Assembly: GCA_029846755.1 (NCBI GenBank)
Contig: JARWBI010000002.1
Span: 248,001 to 312,000 of the forward strand
Direction: 5' to 3'
DNA from: Falsirhodobacter flavus
GTDB taxonomy: Bacteria; Pseudomonadota; Alphaproteobacteria; Rhodobacterales; Rhodobacteraceae
DNA: 64,000 nucleotides
Shown here: piece after piece, positions 41,414 through 51,026 of the stretch
Position numbering within the stretch: position 1 is the stretch's first letter
Layout of the letters: the number at the start of each line of letters is the position of its first letter
Program-made: the position numbers and the translations under genes
The notes under the pieces: model-generated
What the model was told of the DNA's origin: nothing
The model's database searches: none
What the model saw: the letters and a program-made list of their open reading frames with translations, nothing else

Positions 41414-42306
41414 CGCAGGTCGATCCAGACGGGGCGGTGCGTGCCGCCCCCCTCGCCCATCCCCGCCGCTGCCACGTCCAGATCGCTGGAGGGCAGGACG
41501 TAATCGACCCGCAGCGTGCCCACATCGAACCTTGCCGTCGGCTCGGAGTGCAGATCCTGCACCTTGGGATGCGCCAGCAGCGCACGGATCGCATCCGGAA
41601 TGCCATCGCCCCGGTCCGGGTCTGCATTGGCATCGCCAAGGATCACGAACGGGCCCTCGGGCGGCGCAAAGGGCAACCGCCCGTCGATCAGCGCGGTCCA
41701 GAACGCCGTCTCGTCATGGTTGCGGGGGGCGTTGCGCGGCTCAAACACCGGCGGGGTCGCATGAAAGGCCAGCAGGGTCAGGGTGCCGCCGGGGGCGTGG
41801 ATCGGCACTTCCCAATGGCCAGTGGTGGACAGGCGCTGAAGGTCGTCGCCCGACATAAGCGCCCCCGGCAGATCGCGCCACAGAAAGGCCGAGAAATCCC
41901 GCCCCTCGCCGATGGGAAAGCGCGACAGCACCGCCATCCCGCCCTGCCCCGAGAACCAACCATAGCCTTGGGCATCGCGCGGCCCGCCGATGCGCCCGTC
42001 GCCATCCATGTCGCGCCCCGTCTGCATCCCCGTATTGGGCCGCCGCGCGAACAGGTGCGGATAACCAAGGTCGAGCGCCCGCAGCGCCACGAGGTCCAGA
42101 TCGTAGTCCACATTCGTCAGCAAAAGCACATCCGCATCCAGCGCAGCGATGGTGGCGCGGGCGGCCTCCACTTCGGCCTCGCCCTTCTGGATGTCGCGCA
42201 GCAAAAGCCCCGGCCCCTTGCGCGACAGGCCCGAATTCCATGTCGCCACCCGGATTTCGGCAAAGGCGGGCTGCGCCAGCATCAGAAGGATCAGGAAGAG
42301 CCGCAT
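41410..42306 (-). CDS. Exported endonuclease/exonuclease/phosphatase family protein
   Basis: A 298-residue protein with signal peptide MRLFLILLMLAQPAFA and an EEP (DNase I-like) fold. Motifs are IRVATWNSGL (Asn), DADVLLLTNVDYDLD, FHATPP.FE..RN (His), FVILGDANADPDRGDG and RVDYVLPSSDLDV near the end. Being exported, it may act on extracellular nucleic acid or on phosphoester substrates. A TTAA-N7-TTAA box lies 44 bases upstream, suggesting CtrA control. Its end overlaps the oxidoreductase gene by 4 bases. Confidence 0.88.
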   Translation of the reverse strand: MRLFLILLMLAQPAFAEIRVATWNSGLSRKGPGLLLRDIQKGEAEVEAARATIAALDADVLLLTNVDYDLDLVALRALDLGYPHLFARRPNTGMQTGRDMDGDGRIGGPRDAQGYGWFSGQGGMAVLSRFPIGEGRDFSAFLWRDLPGALMSGDDLQRLSTTGHWEVPIHAPGGTLTLLAFHATPPVFEPRNAPRNHDETAFWTALIDGRLPFAPPEGPFVILGDANADPDRGDGIPDAIRALLAHPKVQDLHSEPTARFDVGTLRVDYVLPSSDLDVAAAGMGEGGGTHRPVWIDLR

Positions 42307-42349
42307 GAAAAATCCCCGCCGCAGATGCGACGGGGATGGGGCAACACGG

Positions 42350-42364
42350 TTAACGCGAGGTTAA
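42350..42364 (-). promoter_or_regulatory. CtrA-type box TTAA-N7-TTAA
   Basis: TTAA at 42350-42353 and 42361-42364 with exactly seven bases between; read leftward it is TTAA-N7-TTAAC, 44 bases before the EEP-fold gene start. Confidence 0.55.
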
Positions 42365-42373
42365 ATCCCCCGT

Positions 42374-42979
42374 TCAGATCCACGGACGCGCGGTTTCCAT
42401 CTTCGCCTCGAACCCATCGATGGCCGAGGATTTCTCCATCGTCAGACCGATATCGTCCAGACCGTTCAGCAGGCAGTGGCGGCGGAACGGGTCCAGCGTG
42501 AAGGGGAACTCCTGCCCGTCCGAGGTGACGACCTTCAGCGCCTCCAGATCCACTGTGATGCGGGCATTCGATCCGCGGCGGGCGTCGTCCATCAGCACAT
42601 CGACCACGTCCTGCGGCATCACGATGGGCAGGATGCCGTTCTTGAAGCAGTTGTTGTAGAAGATGTCGGCAAAGCTGGTCGAGATCACGCAGCGGATGCC
42701 GAAATCAAGAAGCGCCCAGGGCGCATGTTCGCGCGACGATCCGCAGCCGAAATTATCGCCCGCCACGATGATCTCGGACTGGCGATAGGCGGGCTGGTTC
42801 AGCACGAAATCGGGGTTCTCGTTGCCCGCCGCGTCATAGCGCATTTCGTCGAACAGGTTCTTGCCCAGACCCGAACGCTGGATCGTCTTCAGGAATTGCT
42901 TCGGGATGATCATGTCGGTGTCGATATTGACCAGCGGCATGGGGGCCGCAATTCCGGTCAGCTTGGTGAATTTGTCCAT
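42374..42979 (-). CDS. leuD: 3-isopropylmalate dehydratase small subunit
   Basis: A 201-residue swivel domain that pairs with LeuC to isomerise 2- to 3-isopropylmalate in leucine synthesis. Family features are [55 protein letters not shown] and the terminal ARPW. ATG 42979 gives [18 protein letters not shown]. leuC lies upstream on the same strand but is separated by a 789-bp gene on the other strand, so leuD probably has its own promoter, near the CtrA-like site at 43021. Confidence 0.96.
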   Translation of the reverse strand: MDKFTKLTGIAAPMPLVNIDTDMIIPKQFLKTIQRSGLGKNLFDEMRYDAAGNENPDFVLNQPAYRQSEIIVAGDNFGCGSSREHAPWALLDFGIRCVISTSFADIFYNNCFKNGILPIVMPQDVVDVLMDDARRGSNARITVDLEALKVVTSDGQEFPFTLDPFRRHCLLNGLDDIGLTMEKSSAIDGFEAKMETARPWI

Positions 42980-43020
42980 CGCGGATGTCCTAGCGGTTCT
43001 GCGCACCACGCGCAGTTGAG

Positions 43021-43036
43021 TTAACGAAATGTTTAC
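43021..43036. promoter_or_regulatory. Imperfect CtrA-type box TTAA-N7-TTTA
   Basis: TTAA (43021-43024), seven bases, TTTAC (43032-43036); one mismatch to the CtrA pattern. It lies 110 bases upstream of the second VPLPA-CTERM gene and 42 bases upstream of leuD on the other strand. Confidence 0.35.
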
Positions 43037-43145
43037 CAACTCGTGAGCCGGTGGTAGCTTTCAAGCGCGACGCTTTGTCGCGCCGCCCCGATCCCAGGCG
43101 GATGTTTTCGGAATGATTGCAACCTTTACCGAGGGAACAACCCAA

Positions 43146-43934
43146 ATGAAACGTCATCTGAGCCGTGCGCTCGGCGCGCTCGCATTTGCCGGTGCCGCCG
43201 GCTTCGGCATGTCGGCCTCTGCCGCCGTCGTGCGCGTCAATGCCGAACAGTTCCTGCCCTCTGCCGGGCTTATCACCTTCTCGGAATTCTCGGTCGGCAC
43301 TACGAACCCGACCTACAACCCGTCCGATTACGGCGGCGGCGCGGGCGCGCCCGTGGTCACCACCGGCGGCTACTTCGTCGGCCAGTCGCTCAGCGCCCAG
43401 CCGGGCGTGGATTGCCCCGGCTCGGCCCCGACCGCCTGCATCAAGGGCTCGTCCACCGGAACGCTGGCACTGGACGCGGCCTCGCCCGACACGTTCATCA
43501 CCACGGACGGTGCCTTCCCGACCTCGCCCACGCTCAGCGGCTCGCCGCGGTTCAACGGGCCGATCGCGCTGCTGTTCAGCGTGGACCAACTGGCCGTCGG
43601 CTTCGAGGGCGGCTTCTTCGACGGCGTCGGATCGACCGGGATCACCGCCTTCGGCCGTGATGGCACCCTGCTGGGCACCGTCAAGAACGAAGGCACGGGG
43701 ATCGAGTTCCTCGGCCTCGCCTCGGCCACCGGCATCGCCGAGATCGCGGGCGTTTTCCTCGATCTGGTCGGGTCTGAACCCGCAGGCTTCAACATCGACA
43801 ACGTCGCCTTCGGTCAGGCCGGACAGGTTGTGATCCCGCCGGTCGATCCGGGCCCCGCCCCGGTGCCGCTGCCCGCCGCACTGCCGCTGCTGCTGGCCGG
43901 TCTCGGGACCTTCGGCCTGCTGCGCCGCCGCTGA
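43146..43934 (+). CDS. VPLPA-CTERM sorting domain protein
   Basis: A 262-residue secreted protein. The signal peptide is about residues 1-27 (LGALAFAGAAGFGMSASA). The middle is a beta-rich domain with two cysteines (VDCPGSAPTACIKG) and PEP-CTERM-like segments ITFSEFSVGTTNPTYNP, VGFEGGFFDGVGSTGITAFG and GFNIDNVAFG. These resemble the jelly-roll domains of PEP-CTERM proteins. The end is PAPVPLPAALP, a hydrophobic LLLAGLGTFGLL and RRR, the VPLPA-CTERM exosortase signal. It sits between leuC and leuD but on the opposite strand and has its own terminator. Confidence 0.9.
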   Translation: MKRHLSRALGALAFAGAAGFGMSASAAVVRVNAEQFLPSAGLITFSEFSVGTTNPTYNPSDYGGGAGAPVVTTGGYFVGQSLSAQPGVDCPGSAPTACIKGSSTGTLALDAASPDTFITTDGAFPTSPTLSGSPRFNGPIALLFSVDQLAVGFEGGFFDGVGSTGITAFGRDGTLLGTVKNEGTGIEFLGLASATGIAEIAGVFLDLVGSEPAGFNIDNVAFGQAGQVVIPPVDPGPAPVPLPAALPLLLAGLGTFGLLRRR

Positions 43935-43942
43935 ACCACGGG

Positions 43943-43969
43943 GGCTGCCGGAAATCCCGGCAGCCTTTT
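43943..43969 (+). terminator. Rho-independent terminator after the VPLPA-CTERM gene
   Basis: 9-bp stem (43943-43951 with 43957-43965) and TTTT, ending just before the convergent leuC stop. Confidence 0.85.
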
Positions 43970-43972
43970 CCA

Positions 43973-45400
<1,428 letters not shown>

Positions 45401-45624
45401 GGCTCTTCCTTGATAATCAGGATGGCTGTGATGGGGGTTCGGCAAGCGGCGTCAGGGGCGCAGAAAGGCACCCCGCCGCGTCAAAGCCGCGATAGGACGT
45501 TGCGGGTCGAACCGAAGAAGCGCGCCGGAAGACGCGCATGATCGGTGATGTTGAAATAAATGAACCCTTGCATGGGGTCATTTTTTAACGCTCTTTCGTT
45601 TCGCTGGCAATATCCGGCTTTTCG

Positions 45625-46107
45625 ATGGGGAAGCATTTGTTCAGGTGGCTTTTTCTGGCGGCGGCGCTGCCTGGCATGGCGTTCGCACAAGGCACGCGGC
45701 ACGACATCGGCGCACAGGCGGGCGATTTCGGGATCGACATCACGCTGCCCGATGGAATCGCCTTTTCCCGCCCAAGCGGCAGCCTCGGCGCGGGCGGGGC
45801 GGAGGCTTTCGTCATGTCGCAGGTCGATGCGCGCCGGGTCGCGGGCGGGATCACCTATCGCTTCAAGATCGACGAGGCGGAACGCACCCGCGCCACGGCA
45901 GTCTGGGACCGTCATGGCGGCATCAAGGACTTCACGCCCAGCTTTTCGTTCTGCCGCACCGGGCCCCATGACCGAAAGCAGCCCATCCGCTACAGCCTCT
46001 ACCGCCCCGGCTTCGGCTCCACCCCCTCGAAGCAGCTCAGCGCGGCCGGGATGGCCCGCGTCCTGCGCGGCATCGCCCCCTGCCCCACCCGCGAACGCGC
46101 GGATTGA
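45625..46107 (+). CDS. Exported hypothetical protein
   Basis: A 160-residue protein with a signal peptide (HLFRWLFLAAALPGMAFAQ, about 4-22). The mature part has no domain I know: GIDITLPDGIAFSRPSG, VDARRVAGGITYRFKID, then two cysteines (FSFCRTGPHD, GIAPCPTRE) that could form a disulphide. No clear ribosome binding site precedes ATG 45625, so the start is uncertain. High third-position GC and the signal peptide support it as a gene. The 224 bases upstream, back to leuC, contain no other gene. Confidence 0.62.
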   Translation: MGKHLFRWLFLAAALPGMAFAQGTRHDIGAQAGDFGIDITLPDGIAFSRPSGSLGAGGAEAFVMSQVDARRVAGGITYRFKIDEAERTRATAVWDRHGGIKDFTPSFSFCRTGPHDRKQPIRYSLYRPGFGSTPSKQLSAAGMARVLRGIAPCPTRERAD

Positions 46108-46182
46108 GGTTGGGCGCCCTTGCTGCTAAGGTGGGCGCGATACCCCCGCGCCCGGGTCAGCGGCGCGCAACCCAGGAGGACG

Positions 46183-46241
46183 ATGTCCTGTCTCATTCCG
46201 ATCCTTCGACCGGGCTTCCGGTCGGGCCGCGCCCTGACATG
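46183..46241 (+). promoter_or_regulatory. Possible leader peptide or alternative start region of rsfS
   Basis: A perfect AGGAGG (46174-46179) precedes ATG 46183, which opens a 19-codon frame whose TGA overlaps the rsfS ATG at 46239 as ATGA. The same AGGAGG is 8 bases before a CTG (46188) in the rsfS frame. Either a coupled leader or a CTG start would explain the strong site. Confidence 0.4.
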
Positions 46242-46598
46242 AGTGCCGCGGAACCTCTTGTGGATGTGTCCGAGCGGATGCTCGACCGCGTCCTCGCCTC
46301 GCTTGACGATGACAAGGCCGAAGATATCGTGCAGATCGACCTGCGCGGACGGTCCGACATGGCCGATTACATGGTCATCTGCTCGGGCCGGTCCTCGCGG
46401 CAGGTCGCGTCCATCGCCGAAAAGCTGATGGACCGCGTGAAGCAGGAATTCGGCCGCATCTCCAAGGTCGAGGGCAAGGAGACCGGCGATTGGGTGCTGA
46501 TCGACACGGGCGATGTCATCGTCCACGTCTTCCGCCCCGAAGTGCGCGAATTCTACCAGCTTGAAAAGATGTGGCTGCCCGCCGATCAGCAGCGCTGA
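46239..46598 (+). CDS. rsfS: Ribosome silencing factor RsfS
   Basis: A 119-residue protein that binds ribosomal protein L14 and blocks subunit joining under nutrient limitation. Signature stretches are ASLDDDKAEDIVQIDLRGRSDMADYMVICSG as a whole, GRSSRQVASIAEKLMDRVK, EGKETGDWVLIDTGDVIVHVF and the terminal RPEVREFYQLEKMW. ATG 46239 has no ribosome site of its own; a perfect AGGAGG lies 60 bases upstream, so translation may be coupled or start further upstream. The stop shares one base with the rlmH ATG. Confidence 0.92.
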   Translation: MSAAEPLVDVSERMLDRVLASLDDDKAEDIVQIDLRGRSDMADYMVICSGRSSRQVASIAEKLMDRVKQEFGRISKVEGKETGDWVLIDTGDVIVHVFRPEVREFYQLEKMWLPADQQR

Positions 46599-47068
46599 TG
46601 CGGGTCCATCTTTGCGCGGTGGGCCGACTGCGGCAGGGCCCCGAGCGCGATCTGGTGGATGACTATACCCAGCGGTTCGACCGCACGGGCCGGGCGCTGT
46701 CGCTCGGCCCTTTTGCCGTTCATGAGGTCGAGGACAAGAAGAACCTCGGCATGGAGGCCGAGGGCGAGCTTCTGTCCCGCGCCATTCCGAACGGCGCTCT
46801 GATCGCCTGTCTGGACGAACGCGGCAAGGTCCTGTCCAGCCCGGAATTCGCAGCCCAGCTTGCCACATGGCGCGACGGAGGGCGGCAGGATGTGGCCTTC
46901 GTCATCGGCGGGGCGGACGGGATCGCGCCCTCGCTTCGCGCCCGCGCCGATTTCAGCCTGTCCTTCGGGCGCATGGTCTGGCCGCATATGCTGGTCCGCG
47001 TGATGCTGGCCGAACAGCTTTACCGCGCGGCCTCCATCCTTGCCGGATCGCCCTATCACCGGGTCTGA
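46598..47068 (+). CDS. rlmH: 23S rRNA (pseudouridine(1915)-N(3))-methyltransferase RlmH
   Basis: A 156-residue SPOUT-type methyltransferase with a deep trefoil knot that modifies helix 69 of 23S rRNA. It starts MRVHLCAVGRLRQGPERDL. The knot region has CLDERGKVLSSPEFAAQLA, VAFVIGGADGI and LSFGRMVWPHMLVRVMLAEQLYRAASILAGSPYHR, the strongest family signature. The rsfS-rlmH order is conserved across bacteria. It converges on the glucosidase gene with 13 bases overlap. Confidence 0.97.
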   Translation: MRVHLCAVGRLRQGPERDLVDDYTQRFDRTGRALSLGPFAVHEVEDKKNLGMEAEGELLSRAIPNGALIACLDERGKVLSSPEFAAQLATWRDGGRQDVAFVIGGADGIAPSLRARADFSLSFGRMVWPHMLVRVMLAEQLYRAASILAGSPYHRV

Positions 47069-48651
47069 ACCGCCCCGCCCGGAAGCCATGCGAATCCGTT
47101 CGGGCCAAGGGTCAGCGCCCCGCCTTCCTGCGTCGCATGGAAGGATGGGGCGGTCACATGGCCCTCGACCGCCACCGTCACCGGCGCGGTCCCGAGGTTG
47201 AAGATGCAGAGCATCTCCTCGGCGCCCAGATGGCGGGTGAAGGCGAGCAGCGGCTCCGGCAGGTCGTGGAACCGGCTGGCACCCAGCCGCAGCACGGGAT
47301 TGGCCCGCCGGAACGCCAGCACCGCGCGATAGGTCTCCAGCACCGACCCCGCGACGCCTTCCTGCGCGGCGACGTTGCGCCCGATCTGCGGCGGCTTCAC
47401 CGGCAGCCAGGGCGTGCCGGTCGTGAACCCGCCATGCGGAGTGCCGTCCCAGACCATCGGCGTGCGGCAGCCATCGCGGCCCTTCTCCTCGGGCCAGAAG
47501 CGCAGCCCCTTGGGATCGGTCAGATCGGAATATTCCAGCTCGGTATCCGTCTGGCCCAGTTCCTCGCCCTGATACAGACAGACGGATCCCTCCAGCGACA
47601 GAAGCACCGCCGCCGCCTGCCGTGCGACATCGGCCATCGCCCCCTTGCCCGCCCAGCGCGAGGCATGGCGCGTCACGTCGTGGTTGGAAAACGCCCAGCA
47701 CGGCCAGCCATCCGGCGCGCCCTTGAAGAACCCCTCGATCGCGCGGCGGAAGAAGGCGGCGCTGTAATGATCGCCCAGCATCTCGAAACTGTAGGCCATG
47801 TGCAGGCGGTGCTGGCCGGAAGTATATTCGCCCATCACTTCGACCGCGCGCTGGGCGTCGCCCACCTCGCCCACCATCATCCGGTTCGGAAACTCGTCGG
47901 TCAGCGCGCGCAGCCGTTCAAGGAACGCAAGATTCTCGGGCTGGGTTTTCGAATACAGGTGGTCCTGCATGTCATAGGGATTGACCGGCAATGCGTTCAG
48001 CGCCAACGCGGGATTGGACCGCAGGTGATGGTCGTGGAAATAGTAGTTGACCGTGTCCAGCCGGAACCCGTCCACCCCCCGTTCCAACCAGAAGCGCATG
48101 GTCCCCAGCAGATACTCCTGCACCTCCGGGTTGTGGAAGTTGAAGTCGGGCTGCGAGGCAAGGAAGTTGTGCAGGTAATACTGCCGCCGCCGCGTGTCCC
48201 ATTCCCACGCCGATCCGCCGAAGACCGACAGCCAGTTGTTCGGCGGCGATCCGTCGGGGCGGGGGTCGGCCCAGACGAACCAGTCCGCTTTGGGGTTCGT
48301 GCGGTCGCGGCGGCTTTCGGCGAACAGCGGATGTTCGGAGGAACAATGGCTGATGACCTGATCGATGATGACCTTCAGCCCCAGCCCATGCGCCACGGTA
48401 AGCAATTCGTCGAAATCGGCCAGCTTGCCGAACAGCGGCTCGATATTCGTGTAATCGGACACGTCGTATCCCATGTCCGCCATGGGCGAAGGGAAGATGG
48501 GCGACAGCCATACCGCATCCGCGCCAAGCGCCGCGATATGCCCAAGCCTTTGCGTGATTCCCGGAAGATCGCCGATGCCGTCGCCGCCTGAATCCTGAAA
48601 CGATCGCGGATAGACCTGATAGGTTACCGATCCGCGCCACCAATCCGTCAT
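47056..48651 (-). CDS. Alpha-glucosidase (GH13, oligo-1,6/alpha-1,4-glucosidase type)
   Basis: A 531-residue cytoplasmic glycoside hydrolase. The GH13 regions are clear: DAVWLSPIFPSPMADMGYDVSDY (start), LKVIIDQVISHCSSEHPLF (region I), the nucleophile in GVDGFRLDTVNYYFHD (region II), the acid/base Glu in MMVGEVGDAQRAVEVM (region III) and WAFSNHDVTRHASRW (region IV). A small beta domain closes the chain. It resembles the AglA alpha-glucosidase of alphaproteobacterial aglEFGAK systems, though no transport genes are adjacent. Divergent from an MFS transporter with 89 bases between. Confidence 0.92.
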   Translation of the reverse strand: MTDWWRGSVTYQVYPRSFQDSGGDGIGDLPGITQRLGHIAALGADAVWLSPIFPSPMADMGYDVSDYTNIEPLFGKLADFDELLTVAHGLGLKVIIDQVISHCSSEHPLFAESRRDRTNPKADWFVWADPRPDGSPPNNWLSVFGGSAWEWDTRRRQYYLHNFLASQPDFNFHNPEVQEYLLGTMRFWLERGVDGFRLDTVNYYFHDHHLRSNPALALNALPVNPYDMQDHLYSKTQPENLAFLERLRALTDEFPNRMMVGEVGDAQRAVEVMGEYTSGQHRLHMAYSFEMLGDHYSAAFFRRAIEGFFKGAPDGWPCWAFSNHDVTRHASRWAGKGAMADVARQAAAVLLSLEGSVCLYQGEELGQTDTELEYSDLTDPKGLRFWPEEKGRDGCRTPMVWDGTPHGGFTTGTPWLPVKPPQIGRNVAAQEGVAGSVLETYRAVLAFRRANPVLRLGASRFHDLPEPLLAFTRHLGAEEMLCIFNLGTAPVTVAVEGHVTAPSFHATQEGGALTLGPNGFAWLPGGAVQTR

Positions 48652-48740
48652 GTCATGCTCCTTGCGTCCGGTTGCGACAATAGGATGGAAAGCACCGATA
48701 GCGTATGACAGATTGACGCATTCCTGATCCCGAGGCCGAG

Positions 48741-49976
48741 ATGACCGCGAAACCAGCGCTTTTCACCCCCGTCCTGATCGCGGGCTGCGTCATCCTGATG
48801 CTGTCCTTCGCCGTCCGCGCCAGCTTCGGGATGTTCCAGATCCCCATCGCGACCGAATTCGGCTGGGCACGGGCGGAATTTTCGATGGCCATCGCGATCC
48901 AGAACCTTGCATGGGGATTCGGCCAGCCGATCTTCGGGGCGGTGGCGGAACGGTTCGGCGACCGGCGGGCGATCATCCTCGGGGCGCTGTTCTACGCTGC
49001 GGGGCTGGTCCTGTCTTCCTTTGCCGTGACCCCGGCGCAGCACCAGATGCTGGAGGTGCTGGTCGGTTTCGGAATCGCGGGAACGGGCTTTGGCGTGATT
49101 CTGGCCGTGGTGGGCCGCGCGACCTCGCCCGAGAACCGCTCGCTTGCGCTTGGCATCGCAACGGCGGCGGGATCGGCGGGACAGGTCTTCGGCGCGCCGA
49201 TGGCCGAGTTTCTGCTGAGCTTCTTCCCGTGGCAGACGGTTTTCGTGATCTTTGCCGGCGTGATCCTTGCCGCGCTTCTGGCGCTGCCCTTCATGCGCGC
49301 CCCGGCGCTCGCCTCGAAGGCGGAGCTGGAGGAGTCGCTCGGCACCGTGCTGATACGGGCGCTGAGGGATCCAAGCTTCACGATGATTTTCCTCGGGTTC
49401 TTCTCATGCGGATACCAGCTTGGCTTCATCACCGCGCATTTCCCGGCCTTCATCACCGAGTTCTGCGGCCCGATCGACCCGTCGGGGATGTTGTCGGGCA
49501 TCGGGATCACGACCACATCGGCGCTTGGGGCGTTGTCGATTTCGCTGATCGGCATCGCCAATATCGCGGGCACGATCACGGCGGGCTGGCTGGGCAAGCG
49601 ATACACCAAGAAATACCTGCTGGTCGCGATCTATGTCGGGCGCACGATCATCGCCGCGTGGTTCATCATGACGCCGATGACGCCAATGACCGTGCTGGTC
49701 TTCTCGGCGGTGATGGGCTCGCTGTGGTTGGCCACGGTGCCGCTGACCTCCGGCCTCGTCGCCCATATCTATGGGCTGCGGTATATGGGCACGCTCTATG
49801 GGCTGGTGTTCCTGTCGCATCAGATCGGCAGCTTCCTTGGCGTCTGGCTGGGCGGGGCGCTCTATGACATCTATGGCAACTACACGCTGGTCTGGTGGTT
49901 CGGCGTCGGGATCGGTGCCTTTTCCGCCATCGTCCATCTGCCGATCCGCGAGCATCGCGCCCCTGCGCTGGCCTAA
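48741..49976 (+). CDS. MFS transporter
   Basis: A 411-residue inner-membrane carrier with twelve helices in two bundles (about 1-185 and 215-405). The MFS signature after helix 2 is present as GAVAERFGDRRAIILGALF. GLALGIATAAGSAG-like SLALGIATAAGSAGQVFGAP marks helix 5, and GWLGKRYTKKYLLVAIY the repeat. It belongs to the oxalate/formate antiporter-like group, carrying organic anions; substrate unknown. It is divergent from the alpha-glucosidase, but no shared sugar-uptake role can be shown. Confidence 0.9.
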   Translation: MTAKPALFTPVLIAGCVILMLSFAVRASFGMFQIPIATEFGWARAEFSMAIAIQNLAWGFGQPIFGAVAERFGDRRAIILGALFYAAGLVLSSFAVTPAQHQMLEVLVGFGIAGTGFGVILAVVGRATSPENRSLALGIATAAGSAGQVFGAPMAEFLLSFFPWQTVFVIFAGVILAALLALPFMRAPALASKAELEESLGTVLIRALRDPSFTMIFLGFFSCGYQLGFITAHFPAFITEFCGPIDPSGMLSGIGITTTSALGALSISLIGIANIAGTITAGWLGKRYTKKYLLVAIYVGRTIIAAWFIMTPMTPMTVLVFSAVMGSLWLATVPLTSGLVAHIYGLRYMGTLYGLVFLSHQIGSFLGVWLGGALYDIYGNYTLVWWFGVGIGAFSAIVHLPIREHRAPALA

Positions 49977-49994
49977 GCGCGGCGGGGGCATTAC

Positions 49995-51026
49995 ATGGGC
50001 AGCATGGAACCCTTGCTCGTCATCGCCCCGAACCTGAAGCGCCGCCTTTCGGGCGTCACCGCAACCATCGCGCGGCTGGTGCCTGTGCAGGCGCGCAGCA
50101 TCGGCATCCGGGCCACCGGCCCGGGCCTGCCGCCCGAGGTGCCGCATCTGCCGCTATGGCAGGCCGCGATGATGCCGCGCGATCGCTGGCGGGTCTGGCA
50201 CGCGCGGCGGAACACGGAAATGCTGGCGGGGCTGGTGCTGACAAAGGTGCTGCGGCGCAAATTCCGGCTGCTGTTCACCTCGGCCTCGCAGCGCAGACAT
50301 TCGGGCTATACCAAGTGGTTGATCGGCCAGATGGACGCGGTGGTTGCGACGTCGGCCAAGGGGGCGGCTTATCTGGACCGCCCGGCCGATGTGATCCTGC
50401 ACGGGATCGACACAGAAACCTTCACCCCTGCCGAGGACCGCCGCGCACTGCGCGAAAAGCTGGGCCTGCCGCATGTGACGCTGGTGGGCTGTTACGGGCG
50501 CATCCGCAAATCCAAGGGCACCGACAATTTCGTCAAGGCGATGATCGAGCTGCTGCCCTCGCGCCCCGGCGTGACGGCAGTCGTGATGGGCCGCGCTTTG
50601 GACAAGGACCGGCAGTTCATGGAAAACATCATGGCCCGCGTCGCCCAAGCCGGGCTTCAGGGGCGCATCCTGTTCAAGCCCGAGGTTTCCGTGGACCGCA
50701 TGGCCGACTGGTATGCCGCGCTGGACCTGTATGTCGCGCCCCAACGCTGGGAAGGCTTCGGCCTGACCCCGCTGGAGGCGATGTCCTGCGGCGTCCCGGT
50801 CGTGGCGACCGACGTCGGCGCGTTTCAGGAGCTGCTGGACGATACCGGCCTGCTGGTTCCGCCGGACGATGTGCCCGCGCTGGCCGCGGCGGCGGCGCGG
50901 ATGATCGACGATGCGCCGATGCGTGAACGGATGGCCCGTGCCGCCCGCACGCGGGTCGAAAACGGCTTCCGCATCGAGGATGAGGCAGATGCGCTGATCG
51001 CCGTCTATCGCCGGATGCTGGCATGA
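49995..51026 (+). CDS. Glycosyltransferase family 4 (LPS core mannosyltransferase-like)
   Basis: A 343-residue GT-B glycosyltransferase. The nucleotide-sugar site is in the C-terminal half: LVGCYGRIRKSKGTDNFVKAM, RILFKPEVSVDRMADWYAALDLYVAPQRWEGFGLTPLEAMSCGVPVVATDVGAFQELL as the family core, with the E-x7-E glutamates in EGFGLTPLE. The N-terminal half has SASQRRHSGYTKWLIGQMDAVVATS. The set resembles LpcC, which adds mannose to the inner core of rhizobial LPS; acceptor and sugar are inferred. It overlaps the GT29 gene by 4 bases. Confidence 0.87.
   Translation: MGSMEPLLVIAPNLKRRLSGVTATIARLVPVQARSIGIRATGPGLPPEVPHLPLWQAAMMPRDRWRVWHARRNTEMLAGLVLTKVLRRKFRLLFTSASQRRHSGYTKWLIGQMDAVVATSAKGAAYLDRPADVILHGIDTETFTPAEDRRALREKLGLPHVTLVGCYGRIRKSKGTDNFVKAMIELLPSRPGVTAVVMGRALDKDRQFMENIMARVAQAGLQGRILFKPEVSVDRMADWYAALDLYVAPQRWEGFGLTPLEAMSCGVPVVATDVGAFQELLDDTGLLVPPDDVPALAAAAARMIDDAPMRERMARAARTRVENGFRIEDEADALIAVYRRMLA

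Noticed and set aside
45999-46868. Leftward open frame antisense to rsfS and rlmH
   Set aside because: Arg-rich low-complexity translation with no motif; the rightward genes are well-conserved families.
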